From Motacilla alba alba (Eukaryota > Chordata > Aves > Passeriformes > Motacillidae), in NCBI RefSeq assembly GCF_015832195.1, contig NC_052031.1:11347850-11411849 (forward strand): DNA of 64,000 bases. The letters are read 5' to 3'. Made by a program: the position numbers and the translations under genes. Under the pieces are notes generated by a model. It ran no database searches. It was given only the letters and a program-made list of their open reading frames with translations, and had not been told where the DNA came from. Each line of letters opens with the position of its first letter. The stretch's first letter is position 1. Below, one piece after another: positions 63,716-64,000 of the stretch.

Positions 63716-64000
63716 GCACATATAACTGCAGAATTATTTGTGGGGGTTTTAGGAAGCCTTAGACAAGAAAAAATATCTTCAAGTCCATATTTCCATCTTC
63801 TTTCCATTTTCTGTGAAGCTGTTGTGGTCTCTAGGTATTGTGGGAAAGGAGCACTAAACCACAGAGACAAATGCCTTTTCTCTGTGCAATGGCAATGTAC
63901 CTGGAGAATCCTTTAAAGACAGATGGAAATTGTTCCTTCTCCTTTTGAAGCACACTTACATCAGCTGCATAGGTTGTAAAATACGTAGATCATTCATGAG

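Larger units (their letters stand above)
59780..64000 (+). other. MAGI2: MAGI2 intron 1, distal end of window
   Basis: AT-rich intron with an 18-base T-run (60878-60895), a 29-bp tandem duplication (62580-62635) and a 19-base A-run (63697-63715). The 100-codon frame at 60540-60842 is discussed as a finding. Other frames look random. Confidence 0.6.

Noticed and set aside
1..64000. CRISPR arrays, bacterial operons, phage or plasmid modules
   Set aside because: No spaced direct repeats, no ribosome-binding-site-led gene strings and a clearly vertebrate repeat content. The only tandem array with regular units has no unique spacers.
13249..64000. Second MAGI2 coding exon in the window
   Set aside because: I looked for text encoding the segment after KCVKQ (start of the linker and guanylate kinase region) in the listed frames and found none. 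The intron evidently extends beyond 64000.

Overview
The window looks like nuclear DNA from a bird, probably a songbird. Two things point there: many degraded CR1 LINE 3' ends, most of them antisense to the one gene found, and two LTR copies of avian endogenous-retrovirus type. A degenerate tRNA-Ile-headed SINE fragment resembles TguSINE1 of songbirds. It is a single decayed copy, so the songbird placement is inference. Nothing prokaryotic, plasmid-like or CRISPR-like is present.

The only gene I can support is MAGI2 on the + strand, and only its first coding exon (12942-13242) lies in the window. That exon encodes the N-terminal PDZ domain and ends in a phase-1 splice donor. Everything from 13243 to 64000 reads as part of its long first intron, with no further recognisable MAGI2 exon. 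MAGI2 is a membrane-associated guanylate kinase scaffold of synapses and epithelial junctions, and its first intron is known to be very long in vertebrates.

Layout. 1-11.8 kb is AT-rich upstream intergenic DNA with two CR1 copies, a SINE fragment and a (TTTTA)n tract. 11.83-13.72 kb is a dense CpG island. It holds a roughly 10-unit GC-rich minisatellite with 28- and 33-bp units, a pure pyrimidine tract able to form a quadruplex on the opposite strand, a four-codon upstream ORF in strong initiation context, and MAGI2 exon 1. 13.7-64 kb is AT-rich intron with further CR1 fragments (about 20.3-21.0, 28.6-28.8, 30.8-31.6 and 57.3 kb), a well-recognised ERVL-type solo LTR (59.19-59.78 kb), a second probable LTR (43.08-43.40 kb), long A/T homopolymers, possible tRNA-derived retroposons and short tandem duplications.

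The long open frames across the CpG island, on both strands, are products of stop-poor GC-rich repeat sequence rather than genes. The most useful second looks are the promoter minisatellite, the minimal uORF and the SINE/CR1 junction. I found no convincing novel multi-gene system here.
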